The notes beneath the pieces are model-generated. The model did no database searches. It was not told where the DNA came from and worked only from the letters and a program-made list of their open reading frames with translations. Positions 29,220-31,005 of a stretch of DNA of 31,005 bases are shown here, piece after piece. The position numbers were made by a program, and so were the translations under genes. Within the stretch, counting starts at the first letter, position 1. Each line of letters opens with the position of its first letter. Origin of the DNA: Saprolegnia diclina VS20 (Eukaryota; Oomycota; Saprolegniomycetes; Saprolegniales; Saprolegniaceae); NCBI RefSeq assembly GCF_000281045.1, contig NW_008246196.1, forward strand, positions 38,786 through 69,790, in the 5' to 3' direction.

Positions 29220-30316
29220 GATGCACCCACGGAGTGGCTTCCTCACATTCCCTGGAAGCGTGCCAGCTGTTTGTTTGTGGTCAACAAAGAGCGTTTTACA
29301 AAAGTACGTTCTCTGGGCAGAAGTTGGGCTTGACGGCAACTCGCTCGAGGAGCCTCAGCGGACCTCTGTGTCAAATCGGGAAGGGTATCTAAACCATGAT
29401 CCTTTGGAGCCGCGAGGCAGAAGCTGAGGCATCGTGCCTTTGACGTCAACCAGATGTTCCGACTCTGCGTGAAAGGACAACCGTTACGAAATTGCCTAGA
29501 ATAGTCGCAGTGGGGTGGACCCTTCCTGGCTTGTGCTCATGACGGACGAGCTTCTCACGTGTCAACATTACTGAGGAAGCAATCTGTGGCCTTGAACGCG
29601 TGGCAAGGTTATCAAAACTCGATTAAGGCACCTCCGAGGCTGGGGCTTCCAGAGGCCTGGGCTCGTGGCCTTCTTCCGGCGTCGTCCTTTCTCAAAAACC
29701 GCAAATTGATGACGTATTGCTGTGTTGCTACTAAACTAGCGTAATTTGATCTATATTTGCTGTCCCACCATGTCCAGGGGCCAGTGGGGTCTGGCCCGAA
29801 ATATGACGTTTCGGCAAACCCATAAAAAGGTAAACGCGTTAAACGTAGTAGCGTTAGGTTAAATACCCCACCAACCTGCTTGACGGAAAGACACCCTCTC
29901 GATACCTAGACGCCAGCCAAAGGAATGCAGCATGGCTACCGGTATCTTTGGAGGCCTTTGCTCGCGACGCTGGAATACACGTGAGTGGCACTCGACACAG
30001 TGGGACCTACTCGGGTAATGGTGTATGCGCTCGCTCCGACCACAAGCCGGCGTTCGCTTTCGTCGTCGGTGCTACACGAGCAAATTAGGCAAACCATGAT
30101 GCGAAGCATTGTCGTCTCTTGGCGCCGACACCACATTAAGATCGCTACGGCGTCCAACGATTCACGCAGTTTAACGCCAGGGTAAACGCGTCGTACCAGC
30201 AGGAAACGGACGTGGCAGATCTCACTCGGTCGCAGAAGCCATGCAGCGTCGGACCGACCGTCGAGTCACACGGCGCTGAAGTCAACCGGCGCCGATTTTT
30301 CATTTCAGACCTTACC
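29220..30316. other. Intergenic stretch between array genes 3 and 4
   Basis: 1097 bp, the largest gap within the array. No open frame with family features and no remnant of a fifth reductase gene was recognised. A GC-poor segment lies around 29690-29860. The promoter of gene 4 is at the right end. Confidence 0.5.
30300..30306 (+). promoter_or_regulatory. Initiator-like element before array gene 4
   Basis: TCATTTC fits the oomycete initiator consensus YCAYTYY and lies 11 nt before the ATG of the fourth array gene. The position agrees with the very short leaders of many oomycete transcripts. Experimental start-site data are lacking. Confidence 0.4.
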
Positions 30317-31005
30317 ATGCGCTCCGCACTCGGCATCGGCATCCTGGCAACGTTGGTGGCAACGGCTACCGCGGCGCTCAACGCCACGATCTGCGAGTCG
30401 CTCGACTTTGCAAATGCACCGGTCATTGCCATGGGCCGCACGCCCATGACCCTCAAGAGCCTTGTGCAAGGCGACGCTGTCTGCTTCCAAGTGACGCTCG
30501 CCGACGCCTCGGCCAAGTGGGTCTCGATCGCGATCTCACCCACCGCCAAGATGGTCAACGAGCCTATCAACAACGTCGTCGTCTACGACGTGACGCTACC
30601 ACCCGCGTTGCTCTACACGATGCGCGGGTATGAAAAGCACGACACGCTACCGCTGGCCGACCAGTCGCCGCTGCTCGTGTCGCAGTCGAGCAGCGTCAAC
30701 GGCGTCATCACGCTGACATTCCAGCGCAAGCTCGCGGCGGTGGTCAGTTCGGACGTGGCCATTGACCCGACTGGCGTCACGATTCTGACGTGGGCGTACG
30801 GCACCGATATGTTTCCATCGACGCACCAGTACTGCGGCGCTCTCGAGCTCACGCTCAACGCGGCCCACAACGGTGATGGCCCACTGCAGACGCTGTACGC
30901 GGGTGTCATTGCCGCTGGCATTCTTGCGACGATGCTGGTGCTCGGCCTGATCGCAACGCACTTTGGTCGCTTCCGCCTCATCAACTACACGACGCTGTGT
31001 GCGCC
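30317..31005 (+). CDS. DOMON-ferric reductase fusion, array gene 4 (partial, cut by window end)
   Basis: The first 229 codons are in the window and the frame is still open at the edge. A signal peptide (MRSALGIGILATLVATATAA) is followed by one DOMON with Cys26/Cys56, Met79 (TAKMVNEPINN) and His170 (MFPSTHQYCG). The first membrane helix (about 193-214) and the short HFGRFRLINYTTLC stretch follow; the latter corresponds to HVGRWHILNHSSVC of gene 1. By analogy with genes 1-3, the missing part should hold six more helices with four heme His and the flavin domain. The WPSxH-x-x-RG motif has changed to FPSTHQYCG, but the His is kept. Confidence 0.85.
   Translation, partial: MRSALGIGILATLVATATAALNATICESLDFANAPVIAMGRTPMTLKSLVQGDAVCFQVTLADASAKWVSIAISPTAKMVNEPINNVVVYDVTLPPALLYTMRGYEKHDTLPLADQSPLLVSQSSSVNGVITLTFQRKLAAVVSSDVAIDPTGVTILTWAYGTDMFPSTHQYCGALELTLNAAHNGDGPLQTLYAGVIAAGILATMLVLGLIATHFGRFRLINYTTLCA

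Noticed and set aside
1-31005. tRNA, rRNA, CRISPR array, transposase or reverse transcriptase
   Set aside because: No tRNA T-loop with matching stems, no rRNA segment, no spaced repeats and no mobile-element protein was recognised. Compact tRNAs with introns could be missed by eye.

Overview
The window looks like nuclear DNA from an oomycete, most likely of the Saprolegniales (water moulds such as Aphanomyces, Saprolegnia or Achlya). Coding exons are GC-rich with C/G-ending codons. Twenty-two introns could be placed by eye; they are only 40-56 nt long, most begin GTAC, and all but one end TAG. Gene content fits this group: a TMEM184/DUF300 membrane protein, a PDZ scaffold, a SEC14 lipid-transfer protein, an UNC93-like transporter, a kelch protein, an ankyrin-repeat protein, three bZIP-like proteins with a START-like second half, and a tandem array of DOMON-ferric reductase fusions. 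The species call is an inference; no rRNA or mitochondrial marker is present.

Left part (1-7.3 kb): a single-exon TMEM184 gene (+) converges on a large gene (-) for a protein with five PDZ-like domains and an acidic, low-complexity body. A five-exon SEC14/CRAL-TRIO gene (-) follows.

Middle (7.7-20.3 kb): bZIP/START-like paralogue 1 (-), an UNC93/MFS transporter (-), a nine-exon kelch gene with a Cys-rich C-terminal extension (-), an intronless ankyrin-repeat gene (-), then paralogues 2 (-) and 3 (+), which are transcribed away from each other across about 1.6 kb. The three paralogues share three introns at matching positions and phases. Each has an N-x7-R basic region followed by a possible zipper, so they may be ligand-responsive transcription factors.

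Right part (21.6 kb to the end): four same-strand, intronless genes, the last cut by the window edge. The three complete ones encode a signal peptide, an extracellular DOMON domain (two in the first gene), seven membrane helices with two H-x13-H heme pairs, and a cytosolic FAD/NAD(P)H domain. All five DOMON copies keep one Met and one His at the positions expected for axial heme b ligands, plus two Cys. The proteins therefore look like single-chain routes for electrons from cytosolic NAD(P)H through two membrane hemes to an external heme domain. This array is the most interesting system in the window. The first gene contains an exact-length 489-bp (163-codon) tandem duplication of its DOMON.

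Intergenic stretches (0.2-1.6 kb) show no convincing genes, tRNAs, rRNAs, transposons or CRISPR arrays. Three genes have an oomycete initiator-like element (YCAYTYY) just upstream of the start codon.
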